Counted from the first letter of the stretch, positions 7,425-15,100 are shown. The stretch: DNA of 28,832 nucleotides from an uncultured Dorea sp. (GCA_910579335.1 CAJTUQ010000005.1:27751-56582), one strand, 5' to 3'. Numbers and translations: made by a program. The notes: a model not told the origin generated them from the letters alone.

Positions 7425-9695
7425 GTGCTTACTTATTCAAAAGGACAAGGAAAAGAAGAAAACTGGCTGATTGGAGAAGAAAAGTTTTCAATGGAACATC
7501 AGGGCAAGTGTGAGAGCATTTTCAGTCTTTCCAATGGATATCTGGGAATCCGTGCCGCTTTTGAGGAAGCTTATCCGTACCAGACAAGAGGTATGTTTGC
7601 CGCCGGATGTTATGACAGTATGGCGGGGGAGACGACAGAACTTGCAAATGCGGCGGACTCTTGCGAAATAAAGCTATATGTCGGCGGAGAATTGTTTTCG
7701 ATGGTTTTGGGAACTGTTTTGGACTATGAAAGATATCTGAATCTTTACACCGGGGAAATGGTAAGAAATGTTTTCTGGGAATCTCCGTGCCATAAGAGAT
7801 ATCATATTTGTTTTAAGCGGTGCGTATCCATGAAGGACGTACATGTATATGCCCTGCGCATGGAGGTTCGGCCTGTAGACGGCGACGTGGAGGTCAGGGT
7901 TGAGACAGGCATTAATGCCCGTATGACAAATTCCGGTGTTCAGCATTTTGAAGATGGTACAAAAAGAGTCCTTAAAAAGAATCTTATGTATTTAGAACAG
8001 GCCATGCATTCGGGAGACATCACATTGTATCATTGCTGCGGTACAAAAGCTGTTTCCGGAGATTTCCTGAAACAGAGTCATGGAATGCAGAGACGAAAAA
8101 TCAGCGAACAAAGCACATTTCGGATTCGAAAGGGAGATACGGGGAGCTGGGAAAAGGTTTGCGTTCTTTATACGAGCCGGGATTTTTCCGCCGCAGAAGA
8201 CGAATATGTACAAAATATGGTGGTTTTAAAGACTGATGAAGCCAGAGATAAAGGATATGGCGGGATATTTAAGGAAAGTAAAGCCGTATGGGAGGAACAC
8301 TGGGAAAAATTCGACGTGAGGATAAAGGCGGAAGATAGCAGGCTGCAGTTGGCCCTGCGGTTTGCACAATTTCACCTGATGTCGATGATACCTGCGGACA
8401 ACAGAAGTTCGATAGCGGCCAAAGGCCTGACCGGTGAAGGATATAAGGGGCATGTCTTTTGGGATACGGAAGTGTTTATGCTGCCGTATTTTGTGCATAC
8501 CTATCCGGAAAAGGCAAGACAGCTTTTGGAATACCGGGTGCGGAAAGCGGAGCAGGCAAAAAAGAATGCCGTTCAGAAGGGATACAAAGGCTATATGTTT
8601 CCGTGGGAAAGCTGTGAAACGGGCAGAGAAGAGACTCCCCTTTTTGTAAGCATGGATATTATAACAGGAAGAGCGGCGCATGTCTGGGCGGGGTTAAAAG
8701 AACATCATGTAACGGCGGATATCGCATATGCGGTCTGGATGTACTATGAGTGTACAGGAGACAAAGCTTTTATGGAGAAGGAGGGAGAAAAGCTTTTAAT
8801 AGGCTGTGCGTTATTCTGGGAAAGCCGAAGCAGGTTTGTGAAGGAACGGGAGAGATATGAGATTTGCGACATCATCGGGCCGGACGAGTATACGGAGCAT
8901 ATCGACAACAATGCATATACAAATTATCTGGCTCATTTTGTGACGAAAATGGCGCTGCGGGTTCTGGATTCTTATACGGAAGAAAAGCGGAAAGGCACAG
9001 ATGAGTATTTCGGGGTAGAGGATGTGAAAGGCAGGCTCGAAAAATATTGCCATATGCTCTATCTTCCAAAAGCGGATGCCAGACATATCATTCCTCAGGA
9101 TGATACGTTTATGGATAAAAAGCTTATTGATGTGGCAGAGTACCGGAATGATAATATTAAGCAGATGATTTTAAAGTCTTTCAGCAGGGAAGAAGTGAAC
9201 GACATGCAGGTCCTGAAACAGGCGGATACCGTTATGCTGCTTGAAATGCTGCCGGATTTGTTTGGTTTGGAAGAAAAGAAAGCTACATGGGATTACTATG
9301 AGCCTAAAACGATTCATGATTCATCCCTTAGCAGGGCTGTGTATTCAATTGTCGCATCTGACAACCGTGAGCCGCAGAAAGCATACGAAAATTATCTGGA
9401 AGCAGTTACTATTGACATCGGGCAGAACCCGTACTCTTCCGACGAGGGGATACATGCCGCATCTATGGGCGGAATCTGGCTGGCAATCGTAAGAGGCTTT
9501 GTGGGGATACAGGTAAAGAACGGGGAGCTTCATATAAATCCGTGTCTTCCTGAAAAGATTCAGGAAATTTCCTGTAAAATTTTGGTGAGAGGAGAAGAAA
9601 TTCAAGTGACGGTGACAAAAGAAAGGGTAGATTTGAGGTGCGGGGGAAAGCCGGAGATTCCCATTGTTGTATGCGGAGAATGCCAGTGCTTTTAA
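7425..9695 (+). CDS. ycjT: GH65 disaccharide phosphorylase, YcjT-like (kojibiose/maltose phosphorylase family)
   Basis: An inverting phosphorylase of glycoside hydrolase family 65, 756 residues and full length. The beta-sandwich N-terminal domain is followed by the (alpha/alpha)6 barrel with 'KGLTGEGYKGHVFWDTE' at 333-349, the catalytic acid E488 in 'IGPDEYTEH', and the phosphate-site segment 'HDSSLSRAVYS' starting at H631. Family members release beta-glucose-1-phosphate from alpha-linked disaccharides. E. coli YcjT in the matching locus is a kojibiose phosphorylase, so a 1,2-alpha-linked glucoside is the first guess, but GH65 specificity varies widely. The start is GTG 7425, spaced correctly from AGGAGGTG at 7413-7420, which overlaps the previous stop codon. 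It is the last gene of the operon. No beta-phosphoglucomutase (YcjU counterpart) is in the window. Confidence 0.9.
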   Translation: MLTYSKGQGKEENWLIGEEKFSMEHQGKCESIFSLSNGYLGIRAAFEEAYPYQTRGMFAAGCYDSMAGETTELANAADSCEIKLYVGGELFSMVLGTVLDYERYLNLYTGEMVRNVFWESPCHKRYHICFKRCVSMKDVHVYALRMEVRPVDGDVEVRVETGINARMTNSGVQHFEDGTKRVLKKNLMYLEQAMHSGDITLYHCCGTKAVSGDFLKQSHGMQRRKISEQSTFRIRKGDTGSWEKVCVLYTSRDFSAAEDEYVQNMVVLKTDEARDKGYGGIFKESKAVWEEHWEKFDVRIKAEDSRLQLALRFAQFHLMSMIPADNRSSIAAKGLTGEGYKGHVFWDTEVFMLPYFVHTYPEKARQLLEYRVRKAEQAKKNAVQKGYKGYMFPWESCETGREETPLFVSMDIITGRAAHVWAGLKEHHVTADIAYAVWMYYECTGDKAFMEKEGEKLLIGCALFWESRSRFVKERERYEICDIIGPDEYTEHIDNNAYTNYLAHFVTKMALRVLDSYTEEKRKGTDEYFGVEDVKGRLEKYCHMLYLPKADARHIIPQDDTFMDKKLIDVAEYRNDNIKQMILKSFSREEVNDMQVLKQADTVMLLEMLPDLFGLEEKKATWDYYEPKTIHDSSLSRAVYSIVASDNREPQKAYENYLEAVTIDIGQNPYSSDEGIHAASMGGIWLAIVRGFVGIQVKNGELHINPCLPEKIQEISCKILVRGEEIQVTVTKERVDLRCGGKPEIPIVVCGECQCF

Positions 9696-9736
9696 GATAC
9701 ATAACAGTGAAAAATATACATATGATACAAGGAATA

Positions 9737-9745
9737 TGCTATAAT
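9737..9745 (+). promoter_or_regulatory. Extended -10 promoter for the DUF6440-like gene
   Basis: TGC followed by a perfect TATAAT (9740-9745) forms an extended -10 element. There is no good -35 box at the expected spacing. It would start RNA near 9752, giving a leader of about 25 nt before the ATG at 9777. Confidence 0.5.
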
Positions 9746-9776
9746 GGACCTAACAACTTGAAAGGAGCATAAAAGC

Positions 9777-9965
9777 ATGGCAAAAGAAAGATTTGTAGAG
9801 ACTTATTCACAGGGAGTAACGAACATCCGGAAAATTATTGTCGATACGGAGACGGGAGTAAATTATGTGCTAATGTCTTCGAATAAGACATCTGGCTGCG
9901 GAGTGACCGTGCTTCTTGACAGGGACGGGAAACCGGTTATTACCCCTGTTACACCCGGCATGTAA
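9777..9965 (+). CDS. DUF6440-like small protein
   Basis: A 62-residue protein resembling the DUF6440 family of small Firmicutes proteins, with the usual pattern 'RF.ETYSQG.TNIR', 'DTETGVNYVLMSS', 'GCGVTVLLDRDGKPVI'. It has no signal peptide or membrane helix. The family function is unknown to me. A strong AAAGGAG site at 9761-9767 sits 9 nt before ATG 9777. It has its own promoter and is followed by a hairpin terminator, so it looks like an independent unit between the sugar operon and the sialic-acid cluster. Confidence 0.75.
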   Translation: MAKERFVETYSQGVTNIRKIIVDTETGVNYVLMSSNKTSGCGVTVLLDRDGKPVITPVTPGM

Positions 9966-9985
9966 TCATCCATAGGGAATAGATT

Positions 9986-10010
9986 ACGGAGCAGGCAGCG
10001 CCTGCTCCGT
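9986..10010. terminator. Probable bidirectional terminator, 11-bp perfect stem
   Basis: Inverted repeat ACGGAGCAGGC (9986-9996) and GCCTGCTCCGT (10000-10010) with a 3-nt loop. It is followed on the + strand by ATGTTTTG, a short T run. It lies between two convergent genes (DUF6440-like on + and the cupin on -) and could end both transcripts. Confidence 0.7.
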
Positions 10011-10034
10011 ATGTTTTGCCTGCAAGGGATTTTA

Positions 10035-10358
10035 TTAAAACGAAACCGTAAGCTTCATCTTAAATCTTTCCTCCCCATACACGGCATGAGGGATGTCTTT
10101 TGGCATAATCAATGTCTCGCCTTCGGTTAAGATAAAAACCTCTCCTCCTACTGTAAAACGTCCGGTTCCTTCCAGGACAGTTACCATAGCGTCGCCGCCC
10201 GCCGCATGGGTGGATATTTCTTCATCTTTGTCAAAGGAAAACAAGGTGACACCCATCTTGTCATTCTGTACAAGTGTTTTGCTGGTTACCTGATGCGGCT
10301 GGTAGTCAATCTGGTCTTTTAATTTAAGCTTTATCTGCTTATCAATATTCTTATACAT
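10035..10358 (-). CDS. Small single-domain cupin protein
   Basis: A 107-residue cupin, a small beta-barrel cytoplasmic protein. The first cupin motif is partly degenerate: 'HAAGGDAMVTVLEGTG' keeps one His and the Glu but lacks the second His of HxH. The second motif, 'MPKDIPHAVYG', keeps its His. Metal binding is therefore likely but with a reduced ligand set. It starts at ATG 10358, 16 bp after the stop of nagB on the same strand, so it is probably translated from the nagB message. That suggests a role near amino-sugar metabolism (sugar binding or isomerisation are options), but the sequence does not fix one. Confidence 0.8.
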   Translation of the reverse strand: MYKNIDKQIKLKLKDQIDYQPHQVTSKTLVQNDKMGVTLFSFDKDEEISTHAAGGDAMVTVLEGTGRFTVGGEVFILTEGETLIMPKDIPHAVYGEERFKMKLTVSF

Positions 10359-10374
10359 TCTCCGACTCCTGTTT

Positions 10375-11100
10375 TTACATTTTAGAGAGGGCCGCTTCGT
10401 CCGCTACGATGGTAACGTCCGGATGAAGCTGCAGTACGGATGCGGGAACCTCCGGAGTAATCGGTCCGCACACTACTTTCTTAAGAATCTCGGCTTTATC
10501 CTCGCCGCTTACCACAACGACAATTTTTTTCGCTTTCATAATGCTGCCGATACCCATCGTGTACGCCTGCTGCGGAACGTCCTCCTCGGACTCAAAGAAA
10601 CGCTTGTTAGCTTCAATGGTGCTCGGAGTGAGATCTACACAGTGGGTATTGCGTGGAAACACATCGCATGGTTCGTTAAATCCGATGTGGCCGTTGTGTC
10701 CGAGGCCGAGGAGCTGTAAATCTATGCCGCCGCTCTTTTCAATAATCTCGTCGTATTCTCTGCACGCTTTGTCAGCGTCAGGTTCCAGGCCGTTCGGCAC
10801 GGAGGTGTTAGCTTTATTAATATTAACATGGTTGAAAAAGTTCGTATTCATAAAGTAGCGGTAACTCTGGTCATTGTCTGCGTCAAGGCCCTTATACTCG
10901 TCCAGATTAACGCTGGATACTTTTGAAAAATCCAAGTCTCCGTTCTTATACCATTCAATCAGCTGTTCATACGTTCCCACAGGTGAAGAACCGGTAGCAA
11001 GACCCAGCACGCAGTCCGGTTTCATAATAACCTGCGCTGAAATAATGTTTGCCGCTTTCCTGCTTAATTCCTTATAATCTTTCGCTCTGCAAATAACCAT
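10375..11100 (-). CDS. nagB: Glucosamine-6-phosphate deaminase
   Basis: Converts glucosamine-6-phosphate to fructose-6-phosphate and ammonia, the last step of N-acetylneuraminate and N-acetylglucosamine catabolism. The protein has 241 residues, the short Gram-positive form. Visible motifs are 'GLATGSSPVGTYE' (phosphate loop), 'VNLDEYKGL' with the catalytic Asp, 'GLGHNGHIGFNEP' with the catalytic His and Glu, and 'TMGIGSIMKAKK'. It reads divergently from nanE and shares a control region with it. The start is ATG 11100, with AAAGGA about 10 nt upstream on the minus strand. The cupin gene lies just downstream. Confidence 0.97.
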   Translation of the reverse strand: MVICRAKDYKELSRKAANIISAQVIMKPDCVLGLATGSSPVGTYEQLIEWYKNGDLDFSKVSSVNLDEYKGLDADNDQSYRYFMNTNFFNHVNINKANTSVPNGLEPDADKACREYDEIIEKSGGIDLQLLGLGHNGHIGFNEPCDVFPRNTHCVDLTPSTIEANKRFFESEEDVPQQAYTMGIGSIMKAKKIVVVVSGEDKAEILKKVVCGPITPEVPASVLQLHPDVTIVADEAALSKM

Positions 11101-11128
11101 ACCTTACATTTCCTTTCTTTGCAATTAC

Positions 11129-11141
11129 TTACTGTTAGTAA
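11129..11141. promoter_or_regulatory. Inverted repeat just downstream of the nagB start site (operator candidate)
   Basis: TTACT (11129-11133), GTT, AGTAA (11137-11141): a 5-bp inverted repeat. It lies about 10 nt downstream of the predicted nagB transcription start, where a repressor could act. The binding protein is unknown. Confidence 0.3.
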
Positions 11142-11156
11142 TGCCTTTTTCTTATA

Positions 11157-11184
11157 AGTATATCAGTAAAAATAATAATTTCAA
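11157..11184 (-). promoter_or_regulatory. nagB promoter
   Basis: Read on the minus strand: -35 TTGAAA (11179-11184), a 16-bp AT-rich spacer, then -10 TATACT (11157-11162). The predicted start is near 11150, giving a leader of about 50 nt to the nagB ATG. The boxes and spacing are identical to those of the divergent nanE promoter. Confidence 0.65.
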
Positions 11185-11293
11185 TAAAAAAACATATTAT
11201 TGGAGATACTTTCAGGGACGGAAAGAAACAACATTGTTTTGTGCAGAATTACTAATTAGGGATAAAAGATAAACAGGATATCGTAAAGACTTT

Positions 11294-11317
11294 TGAAAGA
11301 TAGTGAAAGAACTTTCA
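11294..11317. promoter_or_regulatory. TGAAAG repeat/palindrome upstream of the nanE promoter (operator candidate)
   Basis: TGAAAG occurs at 11294-11299 and again at 11304-11309, where it forms TGAAAG-AA-CTTTCA (11304-11317), 6-bp arms with a 2-nt centre. A third, looser copy lies at 11209-11225 (CTTTC, 7 nt, GAAAG). The site ends 16 bp before the nanE -35 box. It could bind the RpiR-type regulator encoded in the operon. The arms also match a catabolite-response (cre) element, but the usual central CG is AA. Confidence 0.45.
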
Positions 11318-11333
11318 GAAACTGATATAGGTA

Positions 11334-11361
11334 TTGAAAATAAAAACATTATTGGTATACT
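11334..11361 (+). promoter_or_regulatory. nanE operon promoter
   Basis: TTGAAA (11334-11339), a 16-bp spacer and TATACT (11356-11361). Transcription would start near 11368, leaving about 22 nt of leader with AAGGAGGG before the nanE ATG at 11390. This rules out the in-frame GTG at 11303 as the start. Confidence 0.7.
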
Positions 11362-11389
11362 TGGGTTTAAAGAAAAGGAGGGCAAAAAA

Positions 11390-12079
11390 ATGGCAGAAAA
11401 TAAAGTAGAAAGCCTGAAAGGAAAATTAATCGTATCATGTCAGGCGCTGCCTGATGAACCGCTTCACTCTTCTTTCATCATGGGAAGAATGGCGCTGGCG
11501 GCAAAAGAGGGAGGAGCCTTCGGTATCCGTGCCAACACAAAGGAAGATATCAAGGAAATTCAGTCTAATGTTGAGCTTCCGATTATTGGAATCGTGAAGA
11601 GGGACTATGCAGACAGCAAGGTGTATATTACGCCGACCATGAAGGAAGTCGACGAGCTGATGGAGGTAAGGCCCGAAATTATAGCTCTGGATGCAACCGG
11701 GGCGCTGCGTCCGCAGGGGGTGGAGTTGAAAGACTTTTTTCATCAGGTGAAAGCAAAATATCCGAAGCAGCTGTGGATGGCCGACTGTTCTACGATAGAG
11801 GAAGCGTTGTATGCAGACAAGCTTGGATTTGATTTTATTGGTACCACGATGGTAGGGTATACCGAACAGAGCAAGGGCCACCGGATTGAGGCGGACGACT
11901 TTAAAATCTTGAGGGAGATTATCGCAGGAGCAAAACATAAAGTTATTGCGGAGGGAAATATAGATACGCCTCAAAAAGTAAAAAGGGTCATTGAACTGGG
12001 AGCATTCAGCGTAGTGGTAGGTTCAGCGATTACCAGGCCGCAGCTTATCACAAAAGCATTTTCAGAGGCGCTTGATTAG
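11390..12079 (+). CDS. nanE: N-acetylmannosamine-6-phosphate 2-epimerase
   Basis: Converts N-acetylmannosamine-6-phosphate to N-acetylglucosamine-6-phosphate. It is a 229-residue TIM barrel, the usual NanE length. Visible residues are R47 in 'GIRANT', the catalytic lysine K70 in 'IGIVKRDY', D101 in 'IALDATGALRP', E188 in 'VIAEGNI', and the phosphate-binding 'VVVGSAITRP' near the C-terminus. The frame is open upstream to a GTG at 11303, but the strong AAGGAGGG at 11375-11382 and the promoter at 11334-11361 fix the start at ATG 11390. It is the first gene of the rightward sialic-acid operon. Confidence 0.96.
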   Translation: MAENKVESLKGKLIVSCQALPDEPLHSSFIMGRMALAAKEGGAFGIRANTKEDIKEIQSNVELPIIGIVKRDYADSKVYITPTMKEVDELMEVRPEIIALDATGALRPQGVELKDFFHQVKAKYPKQLWMADCSTIEEALYADKLGFDFIGTTMVGYTEQSKGHRIEADDFKILREIIAGAKHKVIAEGNIDTPQKVKRVIELGAFSVVVGSAITRPQLITKAFSEALD

Positions 12080-12157
12080 TGCGCTGCACAGAGGAAGGGA
12101 CATTATTATTCAGTCATAAAACAAACAACAATTCAAAAAGAAAAGGAGAGAAAAATC

Positions 12158-13078
12158 ATGAGGAATCTTGACAAGTACAAAGGCGTTATCCCGGCATTCT
12201 ATGCATGTTATGACGAAGAGGGCAATATCAGTCCAAAAGGCGTGCAGGCACTTACAAAGTATTTTGTTGGAAAGGGAGTAAAAGGAGTCTATGTGAACGG
12301 CTCGTCAGGGGAGTGCATCTACCAGAGCGTAGAGGACAAAAAGCTGGTGCTGGAAAATGTAATAAAGGCGGCGGAAGGTAAACTGACTGTAATTGCGCAT
12401 GTAGCGTGCAATAACACAAAAGACAGTATGGAACTTGCCCGTCATGCAGAAGCAGCAGGGGCGGATGCAATTGCCGCCATTCCTCCCATATATTTCCGAC
12501 TGCCGGAACATGCGATTGCCCAGTACTGGAACGATATTAGTTCGGCGGCCCCCAACACGGATTTTGTAATCTATAACATTCCTCAGCTTGCAGGCGTTGC
12601 GCTTACGATGAACCTGTTTGCGAAGATGAGAGAAAATCCGAATGTAATCGGTGTTAAGAATTCTTCTATGCCTGTGCAGGATATCCAGATGTTCAAAGCG
12701 GCGGCGGGGGAAGACTATGTCATCTTTAACGGGCCGGACGAGCAGTTTATCAGCGGACGCATTATCGGGGCGGAGGGAGCTATCGGAGGAACATACGGGG
12801 TGATGCCGGAGCTTTTCCTTAAAATGGACGAGTACGTGAAGGAGGGAAAGCTTGCAGAGGCGAGGGAGCTCCAGTACGCCGTTAATGAAGTGATCTATAA
12901 AATGTGTTCTGCGCATGGCAATATGTACGGGGTAATCAAAGAAATACTTAAGATAAATGAGAATCTTAATCTCGGCGGCGTAAGAAAACCGCTTCCGGCA
13001 CTGGCTGACGGGGATGAGGCAATTGCGAGGGAAGCCGCAGCAATGATTCGTGACGCAATAGAAAAGTACGTGGGGTAA
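12158..13078 (+). CDS. nanA: N-acetylneuraminate lyase
   Basis: Aldolase that splits N-acetylneuraminate into N-acetylmannosamine and pyruvate; DapA/NanA superfamily TIM barrel of 306 residues. Key residues are the carboxylate-binding GSSGE at 48-52, Y139 in 'VIYNIPQLAG' and the Schiff-base lysine K167 in 'IGVKNSS', near the E. coli NanA positions Y137 and K165. 'GVYVNGSSGE' and its place among nanE, nanK, nagA and nagB favour NanA over dihydrodipicolinate synthase. ATG 12158 follows AAAAGGAGAG. The 78-bp gap after nanE shows no terminator. Confidence 0.95.
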   Translation: MRNLDKYKGVIPAFYACYDEEGNISPKGVQALTKYFVGKGVKGVYVNGSSGECIYQSVEDKKLVLENVIKAAEGKLTVIAHVACNNTKDSMELARHAEAAGADAIAAIPPIYFRLPEHAIAQYWNDISSAAPNTDFVIYNIPQLAGVALTMNLFAKMRENPNVIGVKNSSMPVQDIQMFKAAAGEDYVIFNGPDEQFISGRIIGAEGAIGGTYGVMPELFLKMDEYVKEGKLAEARELQYAVNEVIYKMCSAHGNMYGVIKEILKINENLNLGGVRKPLPALADGDEAIAREAAAMIRDAIEKYVG

Positions 13079-13101
13079 GAGTAATACGAGGAGGAAAGGT
13101 A

Positions 13102-14607
13102 ATGCAGGGATTTACAGTAATTGATTTAGTTATCTTAGTTGTTTACTTGGCGGCAGTATTGTTTGCCGGCCTTCATTTCGCAAAGAAAGAGATGAAAGGA
13201 AAGGAATATTTTAAAGGAGACGGAACGGTGCCGTGGTGGGTAACGTCGGTATCCATATTTGCCACGCTATTGAGCCCGATTTCTTTCCTGTCACTGGCAG
13301 GTAATTCTTATGCCGGAACATGGATTATGTGGTTTGCCCAGCTTGGCATGCTTTTGGCGATACCGATTACGATCCGGTTCTTCCTTCCTATTTACAGCAG
13401 GCTTGATATTGACACGGCATATCACTATCTGGAACTCCGCTTTGGAAGCAAGGGCCTGCGCGTGCTCGGCGCAATAATGTTTATTATCTATCAGGTGGGC
13501 CGTATGTCCATTATCATGTATCTTCCGTGCATGGTACTCGGAAGCCTTACCGGAATCAGTGTAAACCTTCTGATTATCATTATGGGAGTTATTGCAATCA
13601 TTTATTCTTACACAGGGGGTCTTAAATCCGTGCTGTGGACGGATTTTATACAAGGTTCCGTATTGCTTATCGGCGTTACCTTTGCGCTCGTATTTCTGCT
13701 TGCCCATATTGATGGAGGAATCGGCGCAGTATTTGGGACTCTGGCAAACGAGCATAAATTCCTTGCGGCGGATCAGCCGATTTTTGATATCAATATTTTA
13801 AAGGACAGCGTGTTTATTATGATAGTCGGGGCGGGATTTAACACGATGGGTTCGTATGTTTCCAGCCAGGATATTGTCCAGCGCTTCACTACAACGACGG
13901 ATACAAAGAAGCTGAATAAGATGATGCTGACGAACGGGGCGCTTTCAATCTTTATCGCAACGGTGTTTTATCTGATTGGCACAGGGCTTTACGTATTTTA
14001 CCAGCAAAACGCACTTCCTCCGGCAGCGGCGCAGGATCAGATTTTTGCATCTTATATTGCTTTTGAGCTTCCGGTAGGCGTGACAGGTATCCTTCTGGCG
14101 GCAATTTATGCGGCATCGCAGTCTACGCTGTCGACAGGGCTTAACTCAGTTGCATCGAGCTGGACGCTGGACATTCAGGCACGCTTGACAAAGAAGGAAT
14201 TAAGTTTTGAGAAACAGACAAAAATCGGACAGTATGTATCTTTGGTAGTGGGTGTATTTTCAATCGCGGTATCAATGGTTCTTGCCAACGGCGGAGTAAA
14301 ATCCGCATATGAGTGGTTCAACGGATTTATGGGTCTGGTGCTTGGAATACTGATTGGGACGTTTATCCTCGGAGCGTTTACCAAAACCGCAAATACATTT
14401 GGAGCGGCGACGGCATTTATCGCGGCATCCGCAGTGATGGTAGGAATCAAATATTTCGTGCCGGCGGAGGCGGTCTCTATCTGGTCTTATTCCATCATCT
14501 CCATTGCCGTATCTTTAGTGGTGGGAATCCCGGCAAGCCTTATCTATAGAAAGGTAAAAGGAGATACCTCCGTCCCGGCGCCGCATACGACGATTTACAA
14601 GGTATAG
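13102..14607 (+). CDS. Sodium:solute symporter (SSS family), probable sialic acid transporter
   Basis: A 501-residue polytopic membrane protein with about 13 hydrophobic helices, of the sodium:solute symporter family. Family marks are the first helix 'VIDLVILVVYLAAVLFAG', the loop 'VPWWVTSVSIFATLLSP', 'SYTGGLKSVLWTDFIQG', and 'AIYAASQSTLSTGLNSV' on the sodium-site helix. Position between nanA and nanQ makes sodium-driven sialic acid uptake the likely job; SSS-type sialic acid transporters are known in several bacteria. Substrate is inferred from context only. The start is ATG 13102 with GAGGAAAGG just upstream. It is the only transporter in the nan cluster, so free sialic acid would enter here. 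Confidence 0.88.
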   Translation: MQGFTVIDLVILVVYLAAVLFAGLHFAKKEMKGKEYFKGDGTVPWWVTSVSIFATLLSPISFLSLAGNSYAGTWIMWFAQLGMLLAIPITIRFFLPIYSRLDIDTAYHYLELRFGSKGLRVLGAIMFIIYQVGRMSIIMYLPCMVLGSLTGISVNLLIIIMGVIAIIYSYTGGLKSVLWTDFIQGSVLLIGVTFALVFLLAHIDGGIGAVFGTLANEHKFLAADQPIFDINILKDSVFIMIVGAGFNTMGSYVSSQDIVQRFTTTTDTKKLNKMMLTNGALSIFIATVFYLIGTGLYVFYQQNALPPAAAQDQIFASYIAFELPVGVTGILLAAIYAASQSTLSTGLNSVASSWTLDIQARLTKKELSFEKQTKIGQYVSLVVGVFSIAVSMVLANGGVKSAYEWFNGFMGLVLGILIGTFILGAFTKTANTFGAATAFIAASAVMVGIKYFVPAEAVSIWSYSIISIAVSLVVGIPASLIYRKVKGDTSVPAPHTTIYKV

Positions 14608-14619
14608 GGGGGACTGACT

Positions 14620-15069
14620 ATGATATTCGGAAATATAAAACATTTGGAAGAGTTTGGATTTTTAGAGGATTCTGTAAAGAAATGCTTTGAGTATCTGAGA
14701 GAACATGACCTAGTCTCCTACGGGAAAGGAAGCCATATAATTGACGGAGACAGGCTGTTTGTAAATATCGTGGAGTATACGACCACCGAAGCGGAAAACC
14801 GCTTCTGGGAAGCGCACAGAGACTATCTGGACGTTCACGTGATGCTTAAGGGCCGGGAGCAAATCGACATAAATTTTATCCGGAATATGGAGCTGAAAGA
14901 ATATGTGAAGAAGGATGATTTTCTTCCGATGGAGGGAGAAAAGAATGCATCTGTCGTACTGGAGCCGGGAGATTTCCTTGTGTGCTGTCCGAACGATGCG
15001 CACCGTACGGCGGTGGCCGCGGGCGGGCCGGAGACAATCAAAAAAGCTATTTTTAAAGTTCTTATATAG
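14620..15069 (+). CDS. nanQ: YhcH/YjgK/YiaL family protein, N-acetylneuraminate anomerase
   Basis: A 149-residue member of the YhcH (DUF386) family, a jelly-roll metal-dependent sugar-binding fold. In E. coli the YhcH/NanQ protein speeds conversion between anomers of N-acetylneuraminate, preparing it for the lyase. Visible family segments are 'FVNIVEYTTTEAENRFWEAHRDYLD' in part (E and H metal ligands), 'DVHVMLKGREQI', and 'PGDFLVCCPNDAHRTAVA' with a further His. ATG 14620 lies 12 bp after the transporter stop. The gene is followed by a hairpin and an internal promoter before nanK. Confidence 0.9.
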   Translation: MIFGNIKHLEEFGFLEDSVKKCFEYLREHDLVSYGKGSHIIDGDRLFVNIVEYTTTEAENRFWEAHRDYLDVHVMLKGREQIDINFIRNMELKEYVKKDDFLPMEGEKNASVVLEPGDFLVCCPNDAHRTAVAAGGPETIKKAIFKVLI

Positions 15070-15076
15070 AAGGGAC

Positions 15077-15100
15077 GGGGTCAAAATATCTTTTGACCCC
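15077..15100. promoter_or_regulatory. Perfect 10-bp hairpin overlapping the nanK -35 box
   Basis: GGGGTCAAAA (15077-15086), loop TATC, TTTTGACCCC (15091-15100). No T run follows on the + strand, so it is a poor simple terminator. Its right arm contains TTGACC, the -35 box of the nanK promoter, so it could be an operator or a read-through attenuator. Confidence 0.6.

Noticed and set aside
11303..11389. 29-residue N-terminal extension of NanE from GTG 11303
   Set aside because: The stretch contains the operator-like repeat and the TTGAAA/TATACT promoter, and the strong ribosome site lies before ATG 11390.
12158..13078. Dihydrodipicolinate synthase (dapA) as the identity of this gene
   Set aside because: GSSGE and the GVYVNG context plus the surrounding nan genes favour N-acetylneuraminate lyase.
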